Below, in pieces: positions 47,225-55,450 of a stretch of DNA of 64,000 bases. A program made the translations under genes and the position numbers. Under the pieces are notes generated by a model. The model was not told the DNA's origin, did no database searches, and saw nothing but the letters and a program-made list of their open reading frames with translations. This DNA comes from DATAOG01 sp963753685 (GTDB lineage Bacteria; Pseudomonadota; Alphaproteobacteria; Geminicoccales; Geminicoccaceae), in NCBI GenBank assembly GCA_963753685.1, contig CAVWDE010000010.1, positions 248,001 through 312,000 on the forward strand. The letters are read 5' to 3'. The stretch's first letter is position 1, and the number at the start of each line of letters is the position of its first letter.

Positions 47225-49297
47225 TCAGTCGAAGAAGCGTTCGTCCGCCAGGATCGGCAAGGCTTTGGCCGCGATCGGATCGGCCGCGAAGGCGCGCTGC
47301 ACCACGTGATCGGCGAGATAGTTCGCGATCGCGACGAACAGCATCCCCTGATCGAGGGTCAGGTAGCGGCGCCCGACCCCGCCCGTCTTCGGGTCGACCG
47401 CGTCGTACAAGCCGTAGGCGCCATAGAGGCCGGGGTAGCGCTCCGCGAGCGCGCGCAGGTTCTGGATCGCCGCCCCGGGCGTCACCGCGAGCGCCAGCGC
47501 CGAGGCATAGGGCGCGACCACGCCGTCGGGGTAGCCGAGCACGCCCAGATAACGGACGCCGAACTCGCTGTAGCCATCGCCCGCGGCGGTGGCGCTCGGC
47601 GACATGCCCCAGACCGGATAGCCCAGCTCCCCGAGCGCGTGCCGGCGCTGCAACGTGGCGTGCACCACGTCGTTCTGGCCGAGGCTCGCCGGCGCGAAGC
47701 TCGCCTCGTCGACCACCAGCGTCGGCATCAATGCCTCGAACATGCTGCCACCCCAGGATGGCAGGTAGCGGTAGCCGTCCCGCTCGTACCAGCCACCGAT
47801 GACCTCCTGGCCCCGGACCTGCCTGGCGACGCGGTCCTTGGGAGGTTGCGTTTGCCAGCTCTCGGAGGCGGGCAGGGTGCGCATCAGCTTGAACCAGTGC
47901 GCCTCGGGCACGTCGCCCTTGCCGATCGCGATCAGGCTGAGCACGCGGGCTTCGGTGTAGAGCAGCCCGTAGTGATACTGCGAGGGGCAGTCGAGGTTGA
48001 CGTAGTAGCCGTGACTGATGAGGCCGAGGGCGGGGTCGTAGAGCCAGCCGTAGTCGCCGTCCTGGATCAGCCGGGCCGCGGGCTCGGCGAGCTCGGGGAA
48101 GGCCTGGCGCAGGACCATCAGGCCGGCCGTCAGCCAGCTTGAATCGACCGAGGACACAAAGTTGCTGCTCCGCTCGAGCGTCGTCGTGTCGTAATAGTTG
48201 TAGAAGAAGCCGTGCAGGCGTTCGAGCTTGCCCAGGGTCGCGAGCGCGTGGTCGAGCAGGGCCAGCGCCTGTGGCCGGCCGATCAGGCCGAGCCGCTCGG
48301 CGCCGGCCACGGCCATCAGCCAGATCCCGACGGTGCTGGGGCTGGTGTAGTCGCCGACCTGGGCCTGGGCCTGCTCGACCCCGCCGCCGGCGAAGCTGAC
48401 GTGATCGACCGGCAGCCCGTGCTCGCGATCGGTGAGCGCCGCGAGGCCCTGCCAGCTGTCCCGCGCGAGCTGCATCAGGAATCCGGCATCGTCCGCGGCC
48501 TGCGGGGGCGGCCGGGTCAAGGCCCCGGGCCAGCCGGTCAGCCGGCCGGCAACTGCGGCGCGTGCCGCGTCCTTGCCGCCATTCGCCTGCTCCCAGGCGT
48601 CCTTCCGGGGCGTCGGCACCGGATCGGACACGGAGGGGCCCGGTCGTCCGGTCCGGACCAGGGCCAGGTCGTCGAGGTAGATCGCACCAGCCAGCGCACC
48701 GGCCCGCGTCGAATCGAAGGTCAGCACGAATTCGTCGAGGCCGGTCCGGTCGCGAAGCCCGGTCATCAGGCTGAGCGGCACCTGGACGTCCCGCCACTGA
48801 TCGCTGACGCCTGTGACCACGGAGCTGCCGCTCTCGATCATGTCGGGACGGCCGGGGCTCGGCCGTTCGAAGCCGACCTGGAACGAGGGCGCAAAGCCGG
48901 TGCTCGGATCACCTCTGATTCTGAGCTCGAGGTGATCGTAGGCGCTGGCATCCACCCCATTGAGCTTGATCCGTACGCCCGCCCGGCCGCCCTGGCCGGG
49001 ATCGAGCCGGTAGGCGACCCGAAGCGCGCGGGCCTTGCCGTCGGGCCCGGCCGCGACGATCGCATGCTCGGCGAGCGCGCCCGGATCGCCCTCGGTGAAG
49101 CTTTGAATGACGCCGTCCGCGCCACCCCGTTCGGCATCGTACAGGGGCAGGCGCGCGAGCACCTGCTGCGGCGGGCTCCCGGGGCTCGGGCAGGGGCGGG
49201 CTTCCGCGCCGGCGCCGCCGAGCAGCAGCAGGACGACCGGGACCAGCACCGCCAAGTGATGGCGGCCGCCCGGGCGGTCGCCATGGCATCGCGTCAT
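47225..49297 (-). CDS. GH144/glycoamylase-family secreted protein (endo-beta-1,2-glucanase-like)
   Basis: Predicted 690-aa exported enzyme. Signal peptide at residues about 15-33 (ending GAEARP). Residues about 70-215 form a carbohydrate-binding-like beta domain (YDHLELRIRGDP ... AIYLDDLALV). The C-terminal (alpha/alpha)6 domain (about 265-690) has the glycoamylase pattern: DREHGLPVDHVSF, TSPSTVGIWLMAV, FYNYYDTTT, SSVDSSWLTAGLMVL and WGMSPSATAAGDGYSEFGVRYLG. The family includes GH144 endo-beta-1,2-glucanases, so linear beta-1,2-glucan is the inferred substrate. Confidence 0.85.
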   Translation of the reverse strand: MTRCHGDRPGGRHHLAVLVPVVLLLLGGAGAEARPCPSPGSPPQQVLARLPLYDAERGGADGVIQSFTEGDPGALAEHAIVAAGPDGKARALRVAYRLDPGQGGRAGVRIKLNGVDASAYDHLELRIRGDPSTGFAPSFQVGFERPSPGRPDMIESGSSVVTGVSDQWRDVQVPLSLMTGLRDRTGLDEFVLTFDSTRAGALAGAIYLDDLALVRTGRPGPSVSDPVPTPRKDAWEQANGGKDAARAAVAGRLTGWPGALTRPPPQAADDAGFLMQLARDSWQGLAALTDREHGLPVDHVSFAGGGVEQAQAQVGDYTSPSTVGIWLMAVAGAERLGLIGRPQALALLDHALATLGKLERLHGFFYNYYDTTTLERSSNFVSSVDSSWLTAGLMVLRQAFPELAEPAARLIQDGDYGWLYDPALGLISHGYYVNLDCPSQYHYGLLYTEARVLSLIAIGKGDVPEAHWFKLMRTLPASESWQTQPPKDRVARQVRGQEVIGGWYERDGYRYLPSWGGSMFEALMPTLVVDEASFAPASLGQNDVVHATLQRRHALGELGYPVWGMSPSATAAGDGYSEFGVRYLGVLGYPDGVVAPYASALALAVTPGAAIQNLRALAERYPGLYGAYGLYDAVDPKTGGVGRRYLTLDQGMLFVAIANYLADHVVQRAFAADPIAAKALPILADERFFD

Positions 49298-49321
49298 GAC
49301 TGCCGGGCGCCCGACCCGGAG

Positions 49322-49634
49322 CTATTGCGTGGTCGGCACTTTCTGCACACCGTCGGCATGGGCTGCAGTCCGCTGGGCATCGACGGGCAGGTCCTCGATC
49401 TCGCGACAATTGGCGCCGGCGCAGTTCAAGAGCTCGGCCAGCCGGGCCGACAGGAGCGTCGACAGAAGCGGCTCGGCCCTGCCCGCCCGGCTGTCGAGCT
49501 CTAAGGGATCGCTCGGGAGATTGTAAAGCTCCCGAGCGCCGTCGACATACTCGACGTAGAGCTTGTCGGCGGTGCGAATCGCGTCGAAGCGCGCCGCGCC
49601 TTCATGCGGTCGAAGGTCATGGAGCGCTCCATCC
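49322..49634 (-). pseudogene. C-terminal remnant of a second sulfatase
   Basis: On the minus strand an open stretch with no start reads FDAIRTADKLYVEY, GARELYNLPSDPLELD and LLNCAGANCREIEDLP before TAG at 49322-49324. It parallels the end of the intact sulfatase next door (YDAIRCERYALVRW, RELYDLTADPYQLD, LLSCKGAECRRIEDLP). An upstream stop limits it to about 100 codons. It is either the tail of a lost paralogue or a partial duplication. Confidence 0.75.
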
Positions 49635-49694
49635 TGCGATCAAGGCGCGGGCCGGGAGCGGCGGCATCCCGGCCCTTGAACGTGAGGGCGGCAA

Positions 49695-51206
49695 TCAGTC
49701 GCTTGCGGGCACGGTTTGGGTTTCGACGCGCGCCAGCGGGGCTGGCCCACCTGGCTCGGGGAGATCCTCGATCCGCCGGCACTCGGCGCCTTTGCACGAG
49801 AGGAGGGCGTCGAGCCGCTCCTCGAGTGCGGCGGCGAGCGCCGGGCGCTCGCGAAGCAGGGTCGCGCCATCAAGTTGATACGGATCGGCGGTGAGATCAT
49901 AGAGCTCGCGATCGCCGTTCCCCCACCGCACGAGCGCATAGCGCTCGCAGCGTATCGCGTCGTAGATGAACGCGGGCTCACCGATGTGGAGGTGCTCCTC
50001 GTCGGTGCGCCGGTCGGTCATGAAGCACTGGCGGCTCCACCGCGCGTCCGGATGCTCAAGCAAGGGCAGGAACGACCGGCCGTCGACCGGAATGTCGGGC
50101 GAGCCGCCCGCGAGCGCGGCCACCGTCGGCGCGAAGTCGTTGTTGAGGACCAGCGAGTCGACCGTTTCGCCTCCCCTCATCCAGGAACAGCGCGCGGCAA
50201 AGGGCACGCGCACGTCGTTCTCGTACGGGAAGGTCTTCCCGAAGATGAGGTGGTTCTCGCCTTGATGGAACCCGTTGTCCGAGGCGTAGAAGAGGCAGTA
50301 GTTTTCGATGATGCCGGTCGCCTGGGCGGTTCGCATCACGGTCTCGACCAGATCGTCGATCGCCAGGAGCAACTCGAGGCGGGCGCGGTAGTGCTCGGTC
50401 GCCCCCTTGATCCTCTCCGGCGTAAATGGATGGAGGCGCGCCGCGTCGCGCACCGCGTATCCCTTATCGGAGAGATCCGCTTCGGCGAAATTGGGCGGGT
50501 GCGGCAGAGGTTCGTGCGCGAAGCGCCCGAGGTGGCGGGGTGCCGGAGTGGCCGGCGCGTGCGGCGTGAAGGGCGCCACGATCATGAACAGCGGCACGCC
50601 GTCGCGCGCGGCCCTCTGCATGGCGTCAACCGCCTTGCGGGCCAGGACGTCAGTGAGGTAGTCCTTGGGCGCGCTGCCGTAGTGGACGATCGTGCCGTTC
50701 TCGTTGAGATCGTAGTCGAAGTTGCCGTAGGCGTCGCCGCCGACGTACCACTCGTCCCAGCCGTGCGGCACGCCGTCCTTCGGGTAGTAATAGTTGAGGT
50801 ATTTCCCGGCGTAGACGGTGCGATACCCGCGCTTCTGGAGCCAGGTCGCGACGGTGTGGAGGTCGCACCCCTCGCGCTTCCACTTGAGGTAGCCGCCGAG
50901 GGGGAGCACGATGTCCTCGATCCCGGTGTTGTGCGGGTATTGTCCGCGCTGGAAGGTCGCCCGCGACGGACAGCAGTAGGACTGCGTTACGAAGAAGTTC
51001 TTGAAGACGACGCCATGCCGCTCGAGGAGCTCCTGCGTCTTCGTCATGGCCTTTTGGTGACTCGCGACATCCTCATCGTCGGAAAGGATGAGGATGATCG
51101 AGGGCGGCGCCGCGAGGGCGCCGCGCTCCGGATGTGGGTCCGCTTTCGCCGTTTGCCACGGGAGGGCCACAAGCAGCGCAAGCAGACACGCATACCCGCT
51201 TCGCAT
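49695..51206 (-). CDS. Secreted type I sulfatase
   Basis: Predicted 503-aa exported formylglycine-dependent sulfatase. Signal peptide at residues about 1-22 (ending QTAKAD). Metal ligands in ILSDDED (41-46); the modification motif CxPxR is C78-C-P-S-R82, with C78 turned to formylglycine by a maturase. Further typical blocks are GKYLNYYYP, APFTPHAPATPAPRH, FYASDNGFHQGEN and a C-terminal RELYDLTADPYQL. ATG 51206 follows AAGGAC at good spacing; the longer frame to 51365 is not family-like. Its family suits N-acetylglucosamine-6-sulfatase-type enzymes, but the substrate is open. Confidence 0.92.
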   Translation of the reverse strand: MRSGYACLLALLVALPWQTAKADPHPERGALAAPPSIILILSDDEDVASHQKAMTKTQELLERHGVVFKNFFVTQSYCCPSRATFQRGQYPHNTGIEDIVLPLGGYLKWKREGCDLHTVATWLQKRGYRTVYAGKYLNYYYPKDGVPHGWDEWYVGGDAYGNFDYDLNENGTIVHYGSAPKDYLTDVLARKAVDAMQRAARDGVPLFMIVAPFTPHAPATPAPRHLGRFAHEPLPHPPNFAEADLSDKGYAVRDAARLHPFTPERIKGATEHYRARLELLLAIDDLVETVMRTAQATGIIENYCLFYASDNGFHQGENHLIFGKTFPYENDVRVPFAARCSWMRGGETVDSLVLNNDFAPTVAALAGGSPDIPVDGRSFLPLLEHPDARWSRQCFMTDRRTDEEHLHIGEPAFIYDAIRCERYALVRWGNGDRELYDLTADPYQLDGATLLRERPALAAALEERLDALLSCKGAECRRIEDLPEPGGPAPLARVETQTVPASD

Positions 51207-51797
51207 ACAATGTCCTTTCTGTTGGATCTCGCGCGTTCGTGGTGAGACCCGGGCCATCCGAGCCGACGGCGCGCTAACGGATTGCCACCCGGGGCGGTGA
51301 CGAAGACCGGCCGGCGGATTGCCGAGGTCGGGGGCAGCTGGCATGGCGACTCGATCTCCCGGCAACGCTTGGTCGCATCTCGAAGCTACGGGCCCAACCA
51401 GAGCCCGTGAATCCGGTCATCCACGTAGGGAAAAACCCTTACGGTTTGGTAAGGAGGACGGTTTGCCGACGGCCCTATCACCATTTTCGAATTCGGACCT
51501 TCGCGCCGCAGCGAGTTTAGCGACGCACCCGATGTGAAACTGACAGTTGACCATGACTCAGGCTTCTACCGGTCGCTGTATAGCGATCAACCTTTTATTC
51601 CGCTGCGGCATCAAATCCTCATGATCTGTTGCGCTGGAGACACAAGATCGACCCGATGCGCCAGATACGGCGGGTAAAGACCGTTACCAAATTGCAACAG
51701 ACCGGTGTAGTCCTGGGCTGTTGCGACCGCCCGTCCAGCGGGCCGGGAAGCGGGTCGTGACGAACGGCTTCGACGGCCTGATGAGTTTTGGTGCCGA
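51207..51797. other. Intergenic region, 591 bp, no supported gene
   Basis: Contains the promoter side of the sulfatase and then lower-GC sequence (about 51420-51740) unlike the surrounding genes. A small hairpin CCTTAC / GTAAGG lies at 51437-51454. No IS end, RNA gene or credible coding frame was seen. The composition change together with the neighbouring relics suggests leftover non-coding DNA. Confidence 0.4.
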
Positions 51798-52541
51798 TCA
51801 GCACCCGAGCCGCCGCTCGAGCCTCTCGACCTCGGCCTCGACGCTGACCGGCAGCTGCGAGGTGACCTCGAGCTTGCGGTCCTCGTAGGCATTGACCTCC
51901 GGATGCGCGCGCTTCCAGGCACGCAGGCGCTCGTCCCGCTCGAGCAGGAGCGCCTCGATCTGTGGCCGGAACAGGCGCAGCAAGTTGGTCAGCCAGCGGT
52001 TCACCGGCCAGCTCGGCCGGTTCATCCGGACGTCGAAGCCATCGAGCATGGCGGCGACGTCATGGGCCGCGTACCAGGTTTCGGCGGTGACCCAGCGGTT
52101 GGTCGTGAACAGGCCGGTCGGCCAGCCGCTGCGGTCCATCGAGACCGCGATCAGATGGCAGATCAGATCCTGCCGCTCGGTCTGCGGCGGCAGGTCGGGC
52201 AGGGGCGTCGGCGCGATCCCGGCGGGCATGCCGCCGCCGCGCAGGAAGGTGTGGAAATGGCCGTGCTCGCCCGGGCGATCCTGCTTGTCGTGGGCGTGGT
52301 AGTACCACTGGCTGTGGCTCTCCGGATCGAACACGTCGCCCTTCGGATAGTGATCGAGGGTGTAGAACGGGCCCTCGTGCCTGAGCACCTCGCCGACCAC
52401 GTTGTCGCCGCTCTTGGCCAGGATCCGGCGCCATTCCAGGACCTCGCGCCCGGCCACAAGCATCGCCTCGAGGGTCGCCCGCGGCAGATCATCGAGCCAG
52501 GCCGGATGGTCAGGTCCGTGGCCGGCTTCGGGCAGCGCCAT
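51798..52541 (-). CDS. DUF6969-like protein of unknown function
   Basis: Predicted 247-aa soluble protein without signal or membrane segment. It is striking for a His-rich centre: QWYYHAHDKQDRPGEHGHFH, which looks like a metal or acid/base site, followed by HLIAVSMDRSGWPTGLFTTNRWVTAETWY. I recall this pattern as DUF6969, with moderate certainty; no function is known. ATG 52541 has GGGGAGG at proper distance and is preferred to a start at 52571. It is divergent from the CNPC-repeat gene. Confidence 0.65.
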   Translation of the reverse strand: MALPEAGHGPDHPAWLDDLPRATLEAMLVAGREVLEWRRILAKSGDNVVGEVLRHEGPFYTLDHYPKGDVFDPESHSQWYYHAHDKQDRPGEHGHFHTFLRGGGMPAGIAPTPLPDLPPQTERQDLICHLIAVSMDRSGWPTGLFTTNRWVTAETWYAAHDVAAMLDGFDVRMNRPSWPVNRWLTNLLRLFRPQIEALLLERDERLRAWKRAHPEVNAYEDRKLEVTSQLPVSVEAEVERLERRLGC

Positions 52542-52743
52542 GACGAACCTCCCCTCCGCGATGATCGGCACGCCAGGCTAGGCGCGCCCGGGTGGGTCGG
52601 ACGGACCCCTGACGGGCTCGTGAACACCGGTGAATCGACGTGCAATCGCGGGCATCCTAGCACAACATGGAAGTTCCGAGCCCGCTTGGCTCTCATCGTC
52701 CTGGGAGCGCGCGCCGCGCGCCCGAGCCCGCAGGAGAGGCCCG

Positions 52744-53070
52744 ATGAAGCTCTATCGCCACCGTCTGCTGTCGACCACCTACCTCAGCCTGGCCGTAGGC
52801 GCCGGCGCGCTGTTGCTGGGCGCGGCGCTGCCGGGGGCCGCCGCCGGTTTCGGCGCGGGCGTGGCCCTCGCCGCCTGCAATCCGTGCAATCCCGGTGCAG
52901 CGAAGGCTGCCGCCAACCCCTGCAACCCCTGCGCCGCGGCCAACCCCTGCAATCCCTGCGCTGCGGTCAAGCTGGTGCCCGCGGCCGGCCCGTGCAATCC
53001 GTGCGCTGCGGCCAACCCGTGCGCCGCCGCCAATCCCTGCGCCGCCACCAATCCGTGCAAGGCCAAGTAG
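52744..53070 (+). CDS. CNPC-repeat Cys-rich small exported protein, possible lipoprotein
   Basis: Unrecognised 108-aa protein. Residues 1-30 form a basic start plus hydrophobic stretch; LAAC at 42-45 is a lipobox-like site, so Cys45 could be lipidated, though a 44-residue leader is long. The rest (45-108) holds eleven Cys in Asn-Pro-Cys units, with CNPC at 45-48, 60-63, 69-72 and 84-87 and five-residue ANPCA steps at the end. The dense CxxC pattern suggests metal binding or a disulfide-rich surface peptide; neither is shown. GGAGAGG precedes ATG 52744. It lies alone between opposite-strand genes. Confidence 0.7.
   Translation: MKLYRHRLLSTTYLSLAVGAGALLLGAALPGAAAGFGAGVALAACNPCNPGAAKAAANPCNPCAAANPCNPCAAVKLVPAAGPCNPCAAANPCAAANPCAATNPCKAK
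52876..53061 (+). repeat. Degenerate tandem repeat encoding Asn-Pro-Cys units
   Basis: Imperfect short repeats of the form AACCCCTGC / AATCCCTGC separated by GCCGCGGCC-type spacers encode the NPC units of the Cys-rich protein. Third-position differences between copies show that the repeat is not freshly expanded and is kept at protein level. Confidence 0.7.
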
Positions 53071-53119
53071 CCCGGGCCGTCTCGGTGGCGGGCCCCGGCT
53101 CCTCGCCCGTGATCAGATC

Positions 53120-54253
53120 TCAGACCACGGCCGCCAGCACCGCGAACAGGCGGTCGAGGTCGGCGTCGTCGTTGTAGAGGTGCGGCGTGACCCGCAGCGA
53201 GGCACCGCGCAGACTGACGTAGACCCGCTCCTGCGCCAGTCGCTCCGGCAGCCCCGCCGGCATGCCTGCCGGGAAACCGAGGCCGAGATAGTGGCCGGCC
53301 CGCCGGTCGGCGGGCATCGAAGTGAGCCCGAGCGACGCCGCCCGCCGGGCAATCGCCGCGGTCTTGGCGGCCAGCGTTGCGGCGATCGCCGGCACGCCCC
53401 AGGCCAGCAGCTGCTGCAGCCCGATGATACTGACCGGCAGGAGCGCGAAGTTGGAGCGCTCGCCGACATCGAACCGCCTGGCTCCCGGCTGGTAGCGCTC
53501 GGAATAGTCGATCAGGCGGGCGAAATCCTGGCTGGCCTCCCGGGCGATCCAGGTCTGCTCGAGCGGCCGGCCGCCCTGGTGCTGGGGGGCGACGTAGAGA
53601 TAGCCGAGGCTGTAGGGGCCGAGCAGCCATTTGTAGCCGGCGCAGACCACATAGTCCGGGCGCACGCGCGCGAGATCGAGCGGCAGGGCGCCCAGCGACT
53701 GGGTGGCATCGAGCACGAGCGCGCTTTCGACCTCGCGGCAGCGTTCGCCGATCAGGGCCAGGTCGAGCAGGCCGCCATCGGTCCAATGACAGTGCGGCAG
53801 CGCGGCAATCTTGACCCGCTCGTCGAGCGCCGCGAGCACGGCCGCGGTCCAGTCGCCATCCGCGGGTCGCGCAATGGTCAGGACCTCGCCGCCCCGCTGC
53901 TTGGCGAGCTCCCGCCAGGCGAAGACATTGGACGGGAACTGCTCGGCCAGCACCAGGATGCGTCCGCCCTTACCGAGCGGCAGGTTGGCGGCGGCAACCG
54001 CGAGGCCGTAGCTGGCCGCCGGCACGATCGCGATGGCCTCGGCGCTGGCGCCGAGCAGCTCTGCGAACAGCACCCGCGCCCGCTCGCTGTCGGCGAAGAA
54101 GTCGGCTGCGGTGATCGTCCAGGGCCGGCACTTGCGGGCGATCGCCTCGGCGCCGACCGCCGCCGACCGCTTCAGGATCGGCGACATGTAGGCGCAGTTC
54201 AGGTAGGCGACGTCACCCGGCAGGTCGAACAGATGGCGCTGGCAGGGGATCAT
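53120..54253 (-). CDS. Class V aminotransferase family PLP protein
   Basis: Predicted 377-aa fold-type I PLP enzyme of the class V/Csd family. The N-terminus YLNCAYMSPILKRS is typical. The PLP Asp/Gln block is LVLDATQSLGALPLDL and the Schiff-base Lys is in VCAGYKWLLGPYSLGYLYV. The C-terminus VYVSLRGASLRVTPHLYNDDADLDRL is typical of kynureninase/isopenicillin-epimerase-like members. The start overlaps the thioesterase stop (ATGA), so they are co-expressed. The substrate is unknown. Confidence 0.87.
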   Translation of the reverse strand: MIPCQRHLFDLPGDVAYLNCAYMSPILKRSAAVGAEAIARKCRPWTITAADFFADSERARVLFAELLGASAEAIAIVPAASYGLAVAAANLPLGKGGRILVLAEQFPSNVFAWRELAKQRGGEVLTIARPADGDWTAAVLAALDERVKIAALPHCHWTDGGLLDLALIGERCREVESALVLDATQSLGALPLDLARVRPDYVVCAGYKWLLGPYSLGYLYVAPQHQGGRPLEQTWIAREASQDFARLIDYSERYQPGARRFDVGERSNFALLPVSIIGLQQLLAWGVPAIAATLAAKTAAIARRAASLGLTSMPADRRAGHYLGLGFPAGMPAGLPERLAQERVYVSLRGASLRVTPHLYNDDADLDRLFAVLAAVV

Positions 54254-54711
54254 GGCCGGATGCTGCCCGCTGCCCTGGTCGGGATGCAGATCAAGGACGA
54301 CAACAGCACCGCGCACAGGGTGTCGACGCCGTCGCGGCGGCAGAACGCCTCGGCGGTGGCGACGGTAAGCGTCCGCCCGGGCTTGATCACCCGCCCGCGC
54401 GCGATCAGGCGCTCGCCCTCGGCGGCGGCGACGAAGTTGACCTTGTACTCGGTGGTCAGCACGTCGGTGCCGGGCGGCATCAGGCTGTAGGCGGCATAGC
54501 CGCCGGCGCAATCCAGCATGGCGCCGATCAGGGCGCCGTGGAAGAAGCCCTGCTGCTGGGTCAGCCTGGAATGGGCGGCCGCCTCGAGCTCGCAGGTCCC
54601 GGGGCCCAGCGCCGTGAGCTCGATGCCGAGCGCCTGCATCAGGCCTTGCTTGGCGAAGCTCGCGCGCACGACGGCGGCAAAGTCGGGGTTCTGCGGCTCG
54701 AAGTCGCTCAT
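54250..54711 (-). CDS. PaaI-family hotdog thioesterase
   Basis: Predicted 153-aa acyl-CoA thioesterase with one hotdog domain. The central helix reads GFFHGALIGAMLDCAGGYAAY, carrying the His-Gly and catalytic Asp region of PaaI/YigI types; later TTEYKVNFVAAAEGERLIARG forms the second strand block. ATG 54711 gives MSDFEPQNP; the open frame to 54750 adds only a low-complexity leader. It is the first gene of a pair with the aminotransferase and divergent from the HAD gene. Confidence 0.88.
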   Translation of the reverse strand: MSDFEPQNPDFAAVVRASFAKQGLMQALGIELTALGPGTCELEAAAHSRLTQQQGFFHGALIGAMLDCAGGYAAYSLMPPGTDVLTTEYKVNFVAAAEGERLIARGRVIKPGRTLTVATAEAFCRRDGVDTLCAVLLSSLICIPTRAAGSIRP

Positions 54712-54819
54712 GCTCGCCAGGGCCAAGGCAGGGCTGGACAAAGACGCCACGGTTCGGCCACAGGATCACAGCGGCCGGCCGGGCCTGTCAACGTCTTGAA
54801 CCAGCGGAAAGGGAACCTG

Positions 54820-55449
54820 ATGCCGAGCTCTGCCGCGAGACCCGTGGTGGTGTTCGATCTGGGCGGCGTGCTGATCGACTGGAACCCGCGCTACCTCTAT
54901 CGCCAGTTGATCGACGACGAGGCCGAGATCGAGCGCTTCCTGACCGAGGTCTGCCACACGGCCTGGAATGAGGAGCAGGACCGCGGCCGGACCTTCGCCG
55001 AAGCGGTCGAGGAAGCGGCCGCGCGCCATCCGGGCGAGCGCGCGCTGATCGAGGCCTACCACCACCGCTGGCACGACATGCTGGGAGGCCCGATCCCGGG
55101 CAGTGTCAGCATTCTCGAAGAGCTGAAGCAGGCCGGCTTTGAGCTCCGCGCGCTCACCAACTGGTCGGTTGAAAAATTCCCGATCGCCCGCGAGCGCTAC
55201 CAGTTCCTCTCCTGGTTCGAAAGCATCCTGGTCTCGGGCGAGGTCCGCCTGATCAAGCCCGATCCCCGCATTTTCCATCTGCTCCTCGAAAGCATCGGCC
55301 GCCCCGCTGCCGACTGCATCTACATCGACGACAACGCCAAGAACGTCACTGCCGCCGCCGCGCTCGGCTTCGATGCCATCCACTTCCAGGGACCGGAGCT
55401 GCTCCGCCAGGATCTGGTCCGGCGCGGAGCCTTGAGCGGACAAGACTGA
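54820..55449 (+). CDS. HAD-family phosphatase (YihX-like)
   Basis: Predicted 209-aa HAD hydrolase, subfamily IA. Motif I is VVFDLGGVLIDWN (nucleophile Asp; the usual +2 Asp is Gly, as in the YihX/dehalogenase branch). Motif II Thr is in LRALTNWS, motif III Lys in IKPDPRIF and motif IV in CIYIDDNAKNV. It is likely to act on sugar phosphates or small phosphoesters. It ends one base before the penicillin-acylase start, suggesting an operon. Confidence 0.9.
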   Translation: MPSSAARPVVVFDLGGVLIDWNPRYLYRQLIDDEAEIERFLTEVCHTAWNEEQDRGRTFAEAVEEAAARHPGERALIEAYHHRWHDMLGGPIPGSVSILEELKQAGFELRALTNWSVEKFPIARERYQFLSWFESILVSGEVRLIKPDPRIFHLLLESIGRPAADCIYIDDNAKNVTAAAALGFDAIHFQGPELLRQDLVRRGALSGQD

Positions 55450-55450
55450 C

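Noticed and set aside
49296..49526. Plus-strand small gene between the GH144-like gene and the sulfatase
   Set aside because: The minus strand of the same stretch encodes a recognisable sulfatase C-terminus, so the plus frame is its shadow.
51207..51797. IS element or transposon remnant in the lower-GC gap
   Set aside because: No transposase-like reading, terminal inverted repeats or target duplication could be seen.
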